Both the position numbers and the translations under genes were made by a program. Positions 7,492-14,125 of a DNA stretch of 26,422 nucleotides are shown here, one piece after another; the stretch's first letter is position 1; each line of letters begins with the position of its first letter. Below the pieces are notes generated by a model that made no database searches, was not told the DNA's origin, and saw nothing but the letters and a program-made list of their open reading frames with translations. Source of the stretch: CAZCZU01 sp964503475 (GTDB taxonomy: Bacteria > Pseudomonadota > Zetaproteobacteria > Mariprofundales > Mariprofundaceae). Location: the NCBI GenBank assembly GCA_964503475.1, contig CAZCZU010000036.1, positions 1 to 26,422 on the forward strand. Direction: 5' to 3'.

Positions 7492-9398
7492 GCAATTTCT
7501 CCGAAATCGTTTAGGTCACCATCTACAAGATCAAGAGACGAGTCGGCCAAAGGCGCGATGGGCTCGGTTGGCTTGGGGGGCAATGGAGCTGCAGGAGAGG
7601 TTTTCTTAGCGTGTTCTTTTCTCCGTTGAGCTTGGCGACGTGCCTTCTTGGTCTTTTCTGATGCTTCATCAACTTTACTTCGAAGCTCTGTGATGGCCCG
7701 AAGAATCTGGTGCTCATTGATGGTTTTTTGCCCTTCGCGCTTGAGCTTTTCACGGGCTTGTGTGTATTCCCAAATGCTGAGAGAGGGTAAGGATTGATCG
7801 GCAAAGGGAATTTTGAAGTAGTGTTTAATATCCGGATCGAAGAACCAGATTGCACTTATGTCTCTCGGGTCGCGCCTGAAAATGAACTCGCGCTTTTTCC
7901 CTGGATCATCAGGGTCCTCGGCATTGATCCAAGGGCGTAATGCTTCAGCGTAATAATTGATGCTATCGATGGTGACACCAAACGTTTGAATTGTTCGTTT
8001 AAAGGATGGGAGAAAGTCGAGCAGAACTGTGTGCCTGTCAGATGGACGAGGTGGAACACCAATTCCTGTTTCTTCAGCATTACCGAAAATTTTTGTTTCC
8101 CATTTGCCTAGCGGCGACATTCCAATGCTCGAGTGCCGGCGTTGGTGGTAAACCTTGCAGATAAGGGTTACTAGCCATTCTTCAAATTCGGATTTGGTTA
8201 ATGCGGCATTCTTCTCGGAATCGTATTCGTCTTTTTCTTTGATGGATGAAAAAGTTGTCCCAGGAAGGTCGTGAATCTCCCTGAGCAACGTGCCCAAGAG
8301 GCGTTCAATGTGTCCTCCGTAACGAGGCTGCTTTACTGGCCTGTATTCCAAATTGATTCCATACATCAGACAGGACTGTTGGAAGTTGTTGGAGCGGAAG
8401 TCAGCACCATTGTCGACATGAATGGTTCTAGGAACGCCCCATACAGGCCATTCTGCATCAACCTTATGAAGTAAAAGCCATTCTTCCTTGGGAAGGATTG
8501 AATGAGATACACACATCGCCACAGATGTTTCCGAAGGCGGATCAAATGAAAGGTAATAGCCAGTTACCATGCGGCTGTAGACGTCCATAGCAAGTGTGAT
8601 CCACGGGCGGCCAATTGGCTTCCGGTGAACATCATCTACAAGAATGATGTCTGCGGGCGTGTGGTCGATTTGGACTACGGCTAATGGGAAGTCGGCATTA
8701 GGAAAATTCCCTGGCGTGGGGACATATTTGTTTCTTGCTCGTTCTCTGGAGCCCCTGCCTCGAAGAATTTCCTTGTCTGGCAGTTTGTTAAGACGGGCTC
8801 GGATTGTACTTGGGCTTGGCGCTTCAATCCCCCTCTCATGACATCTGCGCTGAACCTCAATGACTGCTTTTTGAGGGGTTGGGCGTTGAGGGGTAAGATA
8901 GAAGTTGCGTATAACATCCTGAATGACTGCTTCCGAGTGCGCAGGGAGTCGGCTCTTCCCAGGTTTCCAGCCGCGTTTATGAGAGATCAATGCGGATACG
9001 GAGTCATAAGCCTTATAGCGTTGTAACCAGCGATATAAGGTTGACGTATCTACTCCAACTTCTTGGGCGCGTTTTTCTACCTCCTGGCGTCCTAGAAACG
9101 CATCATTGATAAGCGGTTTGATCGCAGCGAACTTTCTTTCAGCCTCTCTCCAGTCATCATCAGCAATTTCAGATGCATCCATTTCTGGAGAGTGGTCATC
9201 GGTATCGGCTGGTTGAAGTTCACCGATCCGAAGAGGGGTACTGCGCCCTGTTTCAACATCAATCCCTATTATGGATTCGAAGTCTAATACTTGTGCGATG
9301 CGGTAAACTTTTTCTCCCTGTCGAACGAAGTTGTCAATTTGGATGTCGACACGACGACGGCTGAGAGGGAATGCTTGGCTATCGTTTGGATTACTCAT
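7488..9398 (-). CDS. tnsB: TnsB/TniA DDE transposase
   Basis: A 636-residue protein from the ATG at 9398, which overlaps the tnsA stop by 8 bp. An upstream ATG at 9428 would add ten residues but has no ribosome site. Order: N-terminal region, helix-turn-helix DNA-binding domains (about 85-215, including STLYRWLQRY), then the retroviral-integrase-fold catalytic core. The core has the DDE triad: D245 in VVQIDHTPAD, D329 in TIHVDNGAD and E365 in RYGGHIERL. A C-terminal Mu-transposase-like beta-barrel and a Lys/Ala/Pro-rich tail end in an acidic stretch; in Tn7 this tail contacts TnsC. It cuts and joins the 3' ends of the element and binds the terminal repeats. All catalytic residues are present. 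Confidence 0.96.
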   Translation of the reverse strand: MSNPNDSQAFPLSRRRVDIQIDNFVRQGEKVYRIAQVLDFESIIGIDVETGRSTPLRIGELQPADTDDHSPEMDASEIADDDWREAERKFAAIKPLINDAFLGRQEVEKRAQEVGVDTSTLYRWLQRYKAYDSVSALISHKRGWKPGKSRLPAHSEAVIQDVIRNFYLTPQRPTPQKAVIEVQRRCHERGIEAPSPSTIRARLNKLPDKEILRGRGSRERARNKYVPTPGNFPNADFPLAVVQIDHTPADIILVDDVHRKPIGRPWITLAMDVYSRMVTGYYLSFDPPSETSVAMCVSHSILPKEEWLLLHKVDAEWPVWGVPRTIHVDNGADFRSNNFQQSCLMYGINLEYRPVKQPRYGGHIERLLGTLLREIHDLPGTTFSSIKEKDEYDSEKNAALTKSEFEEWLVTLICKVYHQRRHSSIGMSPLGKWETKIFGNAEETGIGVPPRPSDRHTVLLDFLPSFKRTIQTFGVTIDSINYYAEALRPWINAEDPDDPGKKREFIFRRDPRDISAIWFFDPDIKHYFKIPFADQSLPSLSIWEYTQAREKLKREGQKTINEHQILRAITELRSKVDEASEKTKKARRQAQRRKEHAKKTSPAAPLPPKPTEPIAPLADSSLDLVDGDLNDFGEIA

Positions 9399-10086
9399 TG
9401 GTTGGCACCCATAGCTCAGTAAATTCATTCAAAGGTCGGGAGATGTCGCAATCCAGTTTTCTGGTAGCAAGGAGATGCCAGATGTGAGCGATTCCTTCTG
9501 CACGGAACATGCCCATAAAATGACGTGCAAGAAGATAGTGAACGGGGGCGCTGCCCATCTGACGAATGTTCTCCACGATCCAGTTGCTATCTTCTTGGGG
9601 GAGATGCATCCGTTTGTATCGTTCAAGAAAGCTGATGTTTTCTAAGACCTGGTCTCGAATGCGCGATTCATCGTAGATGTGGAATTCCCACCCCTGTTGT
9701 TTTGCATAACGCCATGCTGCACGCCATTTTGGCATCCATTTGCGCCAATTCTGCCGCCACTCTGCTTCTGGCTTTACCTCAATTAGAATGGGTTTTGGGT
9801 AGTCTGGATAGGACATATTGCCAAGTCGAAAATAAACGAGGAAATCAGGCGTGTAGGTATAGTTGCGTCCATTGGCTGTTTTGAAGGGGATTTGAACTGG
9901 CTGAGGGATAACGTCTAAGACATGAAGGAAGAAGTCTTTGCGAACCAGAAAATCACGTTCCAATGTGGACTCAAAAGGAACAGCTGTTTCTCCCCTGAAA
10001 GCGTAAATGCCTGATACGCTCCTGCGGGTTGGTCGAATCTTACGCTGCTGGCTCACAGCAAGTTGGTCGCATCTATTTCCGTTCAT
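9391..10086 (-). CDS. tnsA: TnsA endonuclease, heteromeric transposase subunit
   Basis: A 231-residue protein. The ATG at 10086 is preferred over that at 10098 because the purine run GAGGGAGAAA lies directly before it. The PD-(D/E)xK nuclease core is intact: E39/E43 in FESTLERD, D81 in YTPDFLVYF, and E103/K105 in LIEVKPEAEW. A C-terminal winged-helix-like region follows (about 125-231). In Tn7, TnsA cuts the 5' ends while TnsB cuts the 3' ends, giving cut-and-paste rather than replicative transposition; the intact motif predicts the same here. It is the first gene of the operon, and its 5' end carries one of the predicted TnsB sites (10065-10080), so TnsB binding could repress transcription. 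Confidence 0.93.
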   Translation of the reverse strand: MNGNRCDQLAVSQQRKIRPTRRSVSGIYAFRGETAVPFESTLERDFLVRKDFFLHVLDVIPQPVQIPFKTANGRNYTYTPDFLVYFRLGNMSYPDYPKPILIEVKPEAEWRQNWRKWMPKWRAAWRYAKQQGWEFHIYDESRIRDQVLENISFLERYKRMHLPQEDSNWIVENIRQMGSAPVHYLLARHFMGMFRAEGIAHIWHLLATRKLDCDISRPLNEFTELWVPTNE

Positions 10087-10199
10087 TTTCTCCCTCATCG
10101 CATTTAATTGCCTCAGATATGTCGCATTAATTTCTATATAGTAATCCTCTAGTCATTATCACTTATAGAACAGTATCGCACTTATTTCTAGAAGTCACA
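10065..10199 (-). repeat. Transposon terminus with four TnsB-like binding sites
   Basis: Seen on the plus strand: four 16-bp units sharing a TCGCA core followed by an A/T-rich tail. They lie at 10174-10189 (TATCGCACTTATTTCT), 10120-10135 (TGTCGCATTAATTTCT), 10096-10111 (CATCGCATTTAATTGC) and 10065-10080 (GGTCGCATCTATTTCC). A degenerate fifth match (TATCACTTATAG) lies at 10157-10168. All are in the same orientation, and the last overlaps the tnsA start. The outer boundary is ACA at 10197-10199, the complement of the TGT ends of Tn7-like elements. Known: Tn7 ends contain several direct TnsB sites, three on the left and four on the right. Inferred: this is the right-end-like side. The tnsA promoter must lie within these repeats; I found no convincing -35/-10 pair. 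Confidence 0.8.
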
Positions 10200-10204
10200 G
10201 CGGC
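10200..10204 (+). repeat. Predicted 5-bp target-site duplication (GCGGC)
   Basis: These five bases immediately follow the ACA terminus and encode part of the conserved Gly-Gly-Ser of ComM. They fit the size of Tn7-family duplications. The site corresponds to the comM position used by AbaR-type islands, whose reported ACCGC duplication reads GCGGT on the comM coding strand, differing only in the third base of a Gly codon. The partner copy must lie left of the window, so this is inferred from one side only. Confidence 0.65.
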
Positions 10205-10864
10205 AGCACACCGCGTCCCGGCGAGGTCAGTAAGGCGACCCACGGGGTCCTGTTTCTCGACGAGCTTCCCGAATATAAACGACAGGTTCTGGAGGTGCTG
10301 CGCCAGCCACTGGAGAGCGGCAGCGTCACCATTGCCCGGGCCGCGGATACATTGCGTTTTCCGGCGCAATTCCAGCTGCTTGCGGCGATGAATCCCTGTC
10401 CGTGTGGCTACCTTGGTCATCCGTCAAAACCGTGCCGCTGCAGCGATACCCAGGTGCGTCGATATCGTGGAAGAATCTCCGGGCCTTTGCTTGATCGTTT
10501 TGATCTGCGCATTCATGTGCCGCCGGTGGAGCGCGAGGAACTGGTGCGTATGCAACCGGGTGAAAGCTCGACCACGGTTGCAGCCCGGGTGCATCGAGCG
10601 CGCGAATTCCAGTATGCCCGTCAGGGCGAGGGGTGTGTGAATGCCATACTGGGTACGGCCGGGCTGGAACAGTGTGCCCGTCCCGATCGTGAGGGGGCAG
10701 CACTGCTCGATGCGGCGATGAACCGTTTTTCGCTTTCAGCACGCAGTTATCACCGGATTCTGAAAGTGGCTCGGACGATTGCCGATCTGGAGGCATGTGA
10801 GGCGGTCGGCTCGGGCCATATCGCCGAGGCACTGCACTACCGTGGCGAAAGCGGTGAGGCATAG
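10200..10864 (+). pseudogene. comM: comM (YifB) 3' fragment, interrupted by the transposon
   Basis: About 221 codons of the C-terminal part of the ComM/YifB Mg-chelatase-like AAA+ helicase. The fragment starts in the Gly-Gly-Ser-Thr-Pro-Arg-Pro-Gly-Glu loop. It then has Walker B (GVLFLDELPEY), AAMNPCPCGYLG with a Cys cluster, and the GPLLDRFDLRIHVP segment, and it ends normally at TAG 10862. The Walker A half and the start codon are missing and expected beyond the other transposon end. Known: ComM is a hexameric branch-migration helicase that aids integration of DNA taken up by natural transformation, so its loss lowers transformation strongly. The open frame runs back only to a TAG at 10166 in the transposon end, so no functional start exists. 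The next gene is convergent, 25 bp away. Confidence 0.95.
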
Positions 10865-10889
10865 ACCGGCCTGCTCCACTTCTGAGCGG

Positions 10890-11582
10890 CTAGCGCTCGC
10901 GATCCTCCAGGGCATCGAACTCCTCCTTCAGCCGATCCATCTCACCGTAGATCACCAGCTGGTCCCCCTCCTGCAGCTTTTCGCGCATCTTGCGGGCCGG
11001 AATCCATGTGCGGCGGCGCTCAACGCCCAGGATGAGCGAATCGGTGCGTTTACCACCAATCTGGGGGATCGACTGGCCGATCAACGGGGAATCGGCGTTG
11101 ATGCGCATGCGGACGAGCCCATATCCTTCGGCCAGGTGCAGCAGCTCCTCGGCCGGCTCGAATTCAAGTGCAAAGCGTCGATGGAGCAGGCCTTCGATAA
11201 ACCCCTCCCAGCGATTCATGAGGCCGGTATGGCGACCGATCAGGTAGATCAGAATGATGCCCCCGACCAGCGATAAAGCGACCTCCGGCACACGCTGGAA
11301 TGATGTGACAAACGAGGAGGTGGCGCTGACGATGACGGTGGCGATACCGGCATAGCCGCCCACCATCAGGGTCATGATAATTTTGCGCCGGGTCGGATGA
11401 TTGACGACATGTTCCGCCGCACGTGTGGTGAAGCCGGTGGCGGTAAAGGCCGAGAGAGCCTGGAATTTCGCCTGTTCGTAGCGCATGCCGGTCAGCACGA
11501 GGGCAATGGCACCGGCACGAACGAAGAGCATGGAGATCAGGATGGCCATCAGGGTGGGAATGAGGAAATAGAAGCCGTCCAT
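10890..11582 (-). CDS. Membrane protein with TrkA-C domain
   Basis: A 230-residue inner-membrane protein. The ATG at 11582 is chosen because GGAGGG lies just upstream and the protein then starts with a membrane segment; a longer open frame to 11735 has no support. There are three hydrophobic stretches: about 4-32, 68-88 and 96-114. A cytoplasmic RCK-C/TrkA-C domain (about 145-220) follows, with the pattern GQSIPQIGGKRTDSLILGVE and a terminal EGDQLVIYGEMDRLKEE. Known: TrkA-C domains bind small ligands and regulate K+ or other ion transporters. The few membrane segments and lack of a pore signature make a regulator or small transporter-associated protein more likely than a complete channel. Divergent from the lipoprotein gene at 11751. 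Confidence 0.75.
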   Translation of the reverse strand: MDGFYFLIPTLMAILISMLFVRAGAIALVLTGMRYEQAKFQALSAFTATGFTTRAAEHVVNHPTRRKIIMTLMVGGYAGIATVIVSATSSFVTSFQRVPEVALSLVGGIILIYLIGRHTGLMNRWEGFIEGLLHRRFALEFEPAEELLHLAEGYGLVRMRINADSPLIGQSIPQIGGKRTDSLILGVERRRTWIPARKMREKLQEGDQLVIYGEMDRLKEEFDALEDRER

Positions 11583-11750
11583 GTCTGCCCTCCGCGTGCA
11601 TGATCTGCTGCCAGTAAAATGGACTGATTCATGCGAGGGTGCAAACCCGCATCGCACGGCGGCAGGAAAGCAAGCGAGTGTGATACAGGCAACTTGCAGC
11701 GGTATGCCGGCAACGGCATCCTCTATCCATGCCAAATTGGGGAGGGCCTT
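11583..11750 (+). promoter_or_regulatory. Divergent intergenic region with two GCAA-tetraloop hairpins
   Basis: This 168-bp spacer separates two divergent genes and must hold both promoters. Two inverted repeats can fold on the plus strand. At 11631-11652 an 8-bp stem with a 2-nt bulge closes on GCAA (ATGC, GGGT / ACCC, GCAT). At 11704-11719 a 6-bp stem closes on GCAA (ATGCCG / CGGCAT). GCAA is a stable GNRA tetraloop only in plus-strand RNA, which points to the 5' leader of the lipoprotein gene. The second hairpin ends about 20 bp before the ribosome site GGAGGG (11741-11746). I do not recognise a named riboswitch, and I find no clear promoter hexamers. Confidence 0.35.
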
Positions 11751-13031
11751 ATGCGTCGCCTGCTTGTTGCTCTGATTTTTTCACTCTCTGTTGCCATGCT
11801 CTCCGGGTGCGCCACCATGTCCAAGGAGGAGTGCATCAACGCCAACTGGCGCTCGCTCGGCTACAGCGATGGCGCGCGAGGCGTGCACTACTCGTATCTC
11901 GACAAGCGGCGCGAAGCCTGTGGCGAATATGCCGTGGTTCCGGATAATGATGCCTACATGTCAGGCTGGAACGAGGGAATCCGTGGCTTCTGCACCTCGG
12001 ATCGCGGTTACCGCTATGGCGTGGCCGGTAAGGCCTACAATCACATCTGCCCGGCCGATGTCGAAGCTGACTTCCTCACCGGCTGGCGCCAGGGTATCCG
12101 CCGGTATTGTGCACCGGATAACGGCCTGAAGCTGGGGCTGCAGGGGCGTGGCTACAGCGGTGCCTGCCCGCCGGAGATGGAGCCGGCCTTTCGTCTCGCT
12201 TATCAGCGCGGGCGGCATGTGCATCAGGCACGTATCAACTATCGCAATGCCCATCAGCGCCTGATGCGCGAACAGCGTGAAATGCGTGAAGAGAAGGATC
12301 CGGCCAAGCGGCGCAAGGATGCGCACGAGGTGGCGCAGCTGCAGCGGCAGGTGGAGCAGCTCTACTTTGACATGTCAGCGCAGGAGGCCTGCATCACGAA
12401 TGACTGGTTTGCCATCGGACGCAACGATGGTGCATCGGGGTATCCCAGTCGTGCGACTGAACTGGCGCGTAGCTGTGGCGGCCGCTATGCCGACCGGCGT
12501 GGATACAACGAAGGCTGGCGTCAGGGCGTTGTCAGCTATTGCACCTACGAGTCAGGACTGAGGGTTGGCCGGAACAATATGCCGTACCATGGCATCTGTG
12601 CCGGGCATGCGCACCGCCAGTTCTGGCGCGGCTATGAAGAGGGGCGCGAGCGCTATCGTGAATATGACAGGCCGGAGCATCGCGATGTCCGCCGGCCTGC
12701 ACCCGTCAGGGTTGCTCCTGTTGCCAGGCCGGCTCCGGAGCACAGGGCACCAGCCAGGGAGGTCAATCCCGATCATCGTGCATGGCAGCCGCTCAGGCCG
12801 GTCCGCCAGGAAAAGCCGCAACATACGCTGCAACCACAGCCTGAGGAGAAGGGCTCAAAGCGGTCGCAGCCGGAAGCCTCAAAAGGCCGGAGTACAGCTG
12901 AAAAGGGAAAGGCGGACGCTGGACGTCAGCAGCCTGTGAAGCCATTGGAAGGTAAGGACAAGAAGGAACAGAAAGAACAAAAGAATCGTGGCAAACAAGC
13001 GCTTTCTGATCAGGAGGGTGAGCGGGATTGA
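11751..13031 (+). CDS. Lipoprotein with duplicated DUF2799-like Cys/Gly repeats and basic tail
   Basis: A 426-residue protein. The ATG at 11751 follows GGAGGG (11741-11746) and gives a lipoprotein signal with lipobox LSGC (lipidated Cys at about 20). Two related modules follow. The first (about 27-145) starts ECINANWRSLGYSDGARG, the second (about 225-335) starts EACITNDWFAIGRNDGASG. Both contain units with spaced Cys, Tyr and Gly of the type G-W-x-x-G-x-x-x-Y/F-C. A charged helical linker (about 160-222, rich in Arg/Glu/Gln) separates them, probably a coiled coil. The tail from about 340 is low-complexity Pro/Arg, then Lys/Glu/Gln. I take it as a DUF2799-family envelope lipoprotein of unknown function. 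The basic tail could bind peptidoglycan, LPS or nucleic acid (inference). Confidence 0.8.
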   Translation: MRRLLVALIFSLSVAMLSGCATMSKEECINANWRSLGYSDGARGVHYSYLDKRREACGEYAVVPDNDAYMSGWNEGIRGFCTSDRGYRYGVAGKAYNHICPADVEADFLTGWRQGIRRYCAPDNGLKLGLQGRGYSGACPPEMEPAFRLAYQRGRHVHQARINYRNAHQRLMREQREMREEKDPAKRRKDAHEVAQLQRQVEQLYFDMSAQEACITNDWFAIGRNDGASGYPSRATELARSCGGRYADRRGYNEGWRQGVVSYCTYESGLRVGRNNMPYHGICAGHAHRQFWRGYEEGRERYREYDRPEHRDVRRPAPVRVAPVARPAPEHRAPAREVNPDHRAWQPLRPVRQEKPQHTLQPQPEEKGSKRSQPEASKGRSTAEKGKADAGRQQPVKPLEGKDKKEQKEQKNRGKQALSDQEGERD

Positions 13032-13147
13032 GACGGATCCATTCACACACGCAGGGAGTGCTGTTTCCTAGGTTTTGGTGATATGAAAACCGCCTTGCCG
13101 CTTGCAACTACCGGTTTGCTGGGAGGGACAGGGCATCGATGGGGAAA

Positions 13148-13170
13148 CGGCGGGGGGCAAGCCCCCGCCG
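13148..13170 (-). terminator. Hairpin terminator downstream of ilvE
   Basis: A perfect 9-bp GC stem (CGGCGGGGG with CCCCCGCCG, loop of five) begins 8 bp after the ilvE stop codon. On the minus strand it is followed by G-TTT-CCCC, so the T tract is short. It probably terminates or protects the 3' end of the glnE-ilvE transcript. The rest of the 13032-13177 spacer shows nothing recognisable. Confidence 0.65.
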
Positions 13171-13177
13171 GATGGGA

Positions 13178-14104
13178 TCAGACGTAAGCGAGCCAATCCT
13201 TGTGGGCGGCACTGCGGCCGTGCACCACGTCGAAATACTTTTGCTGCAGCTTTTCCGTGACCGGGCCGCGCGAGCCGATGCCGATCGTACGGCCGTCCAG
13301 CTCACGGATCGGGGTTACTTCGGCGGCGGTGCCGGTGAAGAAGGCCTCATCGGCAACATAGACCTCGTCACGCGTGATGCGCTTTTCACGCACTTCAAAG
13401 CCCTCCTCGCGGGCCAGCTGCATGACGGTGGCGCGAGTGATGCCGTCCAGGGCACTGGTCAGTTCCGGCGTGTAGATGACACCGTCATAGACCATGAAGA
13501 AGTTCTCGCCCGAGCCTTCGGCAACGAAGCCGTCAACATCAAGGAACAGCGCCTCGTCGTAACCGTCACGCTGGGCATCGGAGAGTGCCAGCATCGAGCT
13601 GATGTAGTTGCCATTTGCCTTCGCCTTGCACATGGCAATGTTGACGTGATGGCGGGTAAAGCTGGAAGTGCGGATGCGGATGCCCTGCTCCAGTGCCTCC
13701 TGGCCGAGGTAGGCCCCCCAGCTCCAGGCAGCGACCATGACATGGGTGCGCAGGTTGTCGGCACGCAGACCCATGCCCTCGGAGCCGTAGAAAACCATGG
13801 GCCGGAGGTAGGCTGAGTCGAGATTGTTTTCGCGTACGGCAGCCAGCTGGGCCTCGTTGAGCTCCTCTTTGCTGTACGGCATGGTCATGTTCATGATCTT
13901 GGCCGAGCGGAAAAGACGGTCGGTATGTTCCTGCAGTCGGAAGATGGCGGTGCCGCCTTCGGCCTTGTAGGCGCGAACACCCTCGAAGACACCCATGCCG
14001 TAGTGCAGCGTGTGGGTGAGAACATGGACCTTGGCCTCGCGCCAGGGAACCATCTCCCCGTCAAACCATATGAATCCGTCGCGATCAGCAAAATTCGTTG
14101 CCAT
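13178..14104 (-). CDS. ilvE: Branched-chain amino acid aminotransferase
   Basis: A 308-residue, full-length class IV PLP-dependent aminotransferase that makes the last step of Val, Leu and Ile synthesis (2-oxoacid plus glutamate). The PLP-binding lysine is K162 in KANGNYISSML, and the cofactor glutamate lies in VAEGSGENFF (194-203). The N-terminal block HTLHYGMGVFEGVRAY (31-46) is typical of the group I (IlvE) type. It lies 21 bp downstream of glnE on the same strand and is followed by a strong hairpin, so glnE-ilvE is a likely two-gene operon. Both products handle glutamate nitrogen. Confidence 0.96.
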   Translation of the reverse strand: MATNFADRDGFIWFDGEMVPWREAKVHVLTHTLHYGMGVFEGVRAYKAEGGTAIFRLQEHTDRLFRSAKIMNMTMPYSKEELNEAQLAAVRENNLDSAYLRPMVFYGSEGMGLRADNLRTHVMVAAWSWGAYLGQEALEQGIRIRTSSFTRHHVNIAMCKAKANGNYISSMLALSDAQRDGYDEALFLDVDGFVAEGSGENFFMVYDGVIYTPELTSALDGITRATVMQLAREEGFEVREKRITRDEVYVADEAFFTGTAAEVTPIRELDGRTIGIGSRGPVTEKLQQKYFDVVHGRSAAHKDWLAYV

Positions 14105-14125
14105 GATGCAGCTCCATTGTTTCGT

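Larger units (their letters stand above)
1..10199. mobile_element. Tn7-like transposon, tnsA-side end with cargo (comM-inserted type)
   Basis: This is the part of a Tn7-like element that lies in the window; its other end is to the left. On the minus strand, from the terminus inward, are tnsA, tnsB, tnsC, tniQ and a zinc-ribbon gene in the tniE position; cargo occupies 1-4094 on the plus strand. The terminus is placed at ACA 10197-10199 because the next base starts sequence that translates as ComM (S-G-S-T-P-R-P-G-E-V). A first 5-bp target duplication would be GCGGC, 10200-10204. Base composition drops clearly relative to the flanking chromosome. Known: elements of the Tn6022/AbaR group carry this gene order and use comM as attachment site. 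Inferred: this element belongs to that group; its total size and left end cannot be seen. Confidence 0.9.

Noticed and set aside
10208..10210. Alternative transposon terminus ACA at 10208-10210
   Set aside because: The bases 10200-10210 still encode the conserved Gly-Ser-Thr of ComM, so the junction must be before 10200.
13139..13816. 225-codon plus-strand open frame across ilvE
   Set aside because: Antisense to a full-length ilvE with the PLP lysine; composition is that of a reverse-frame shadow.
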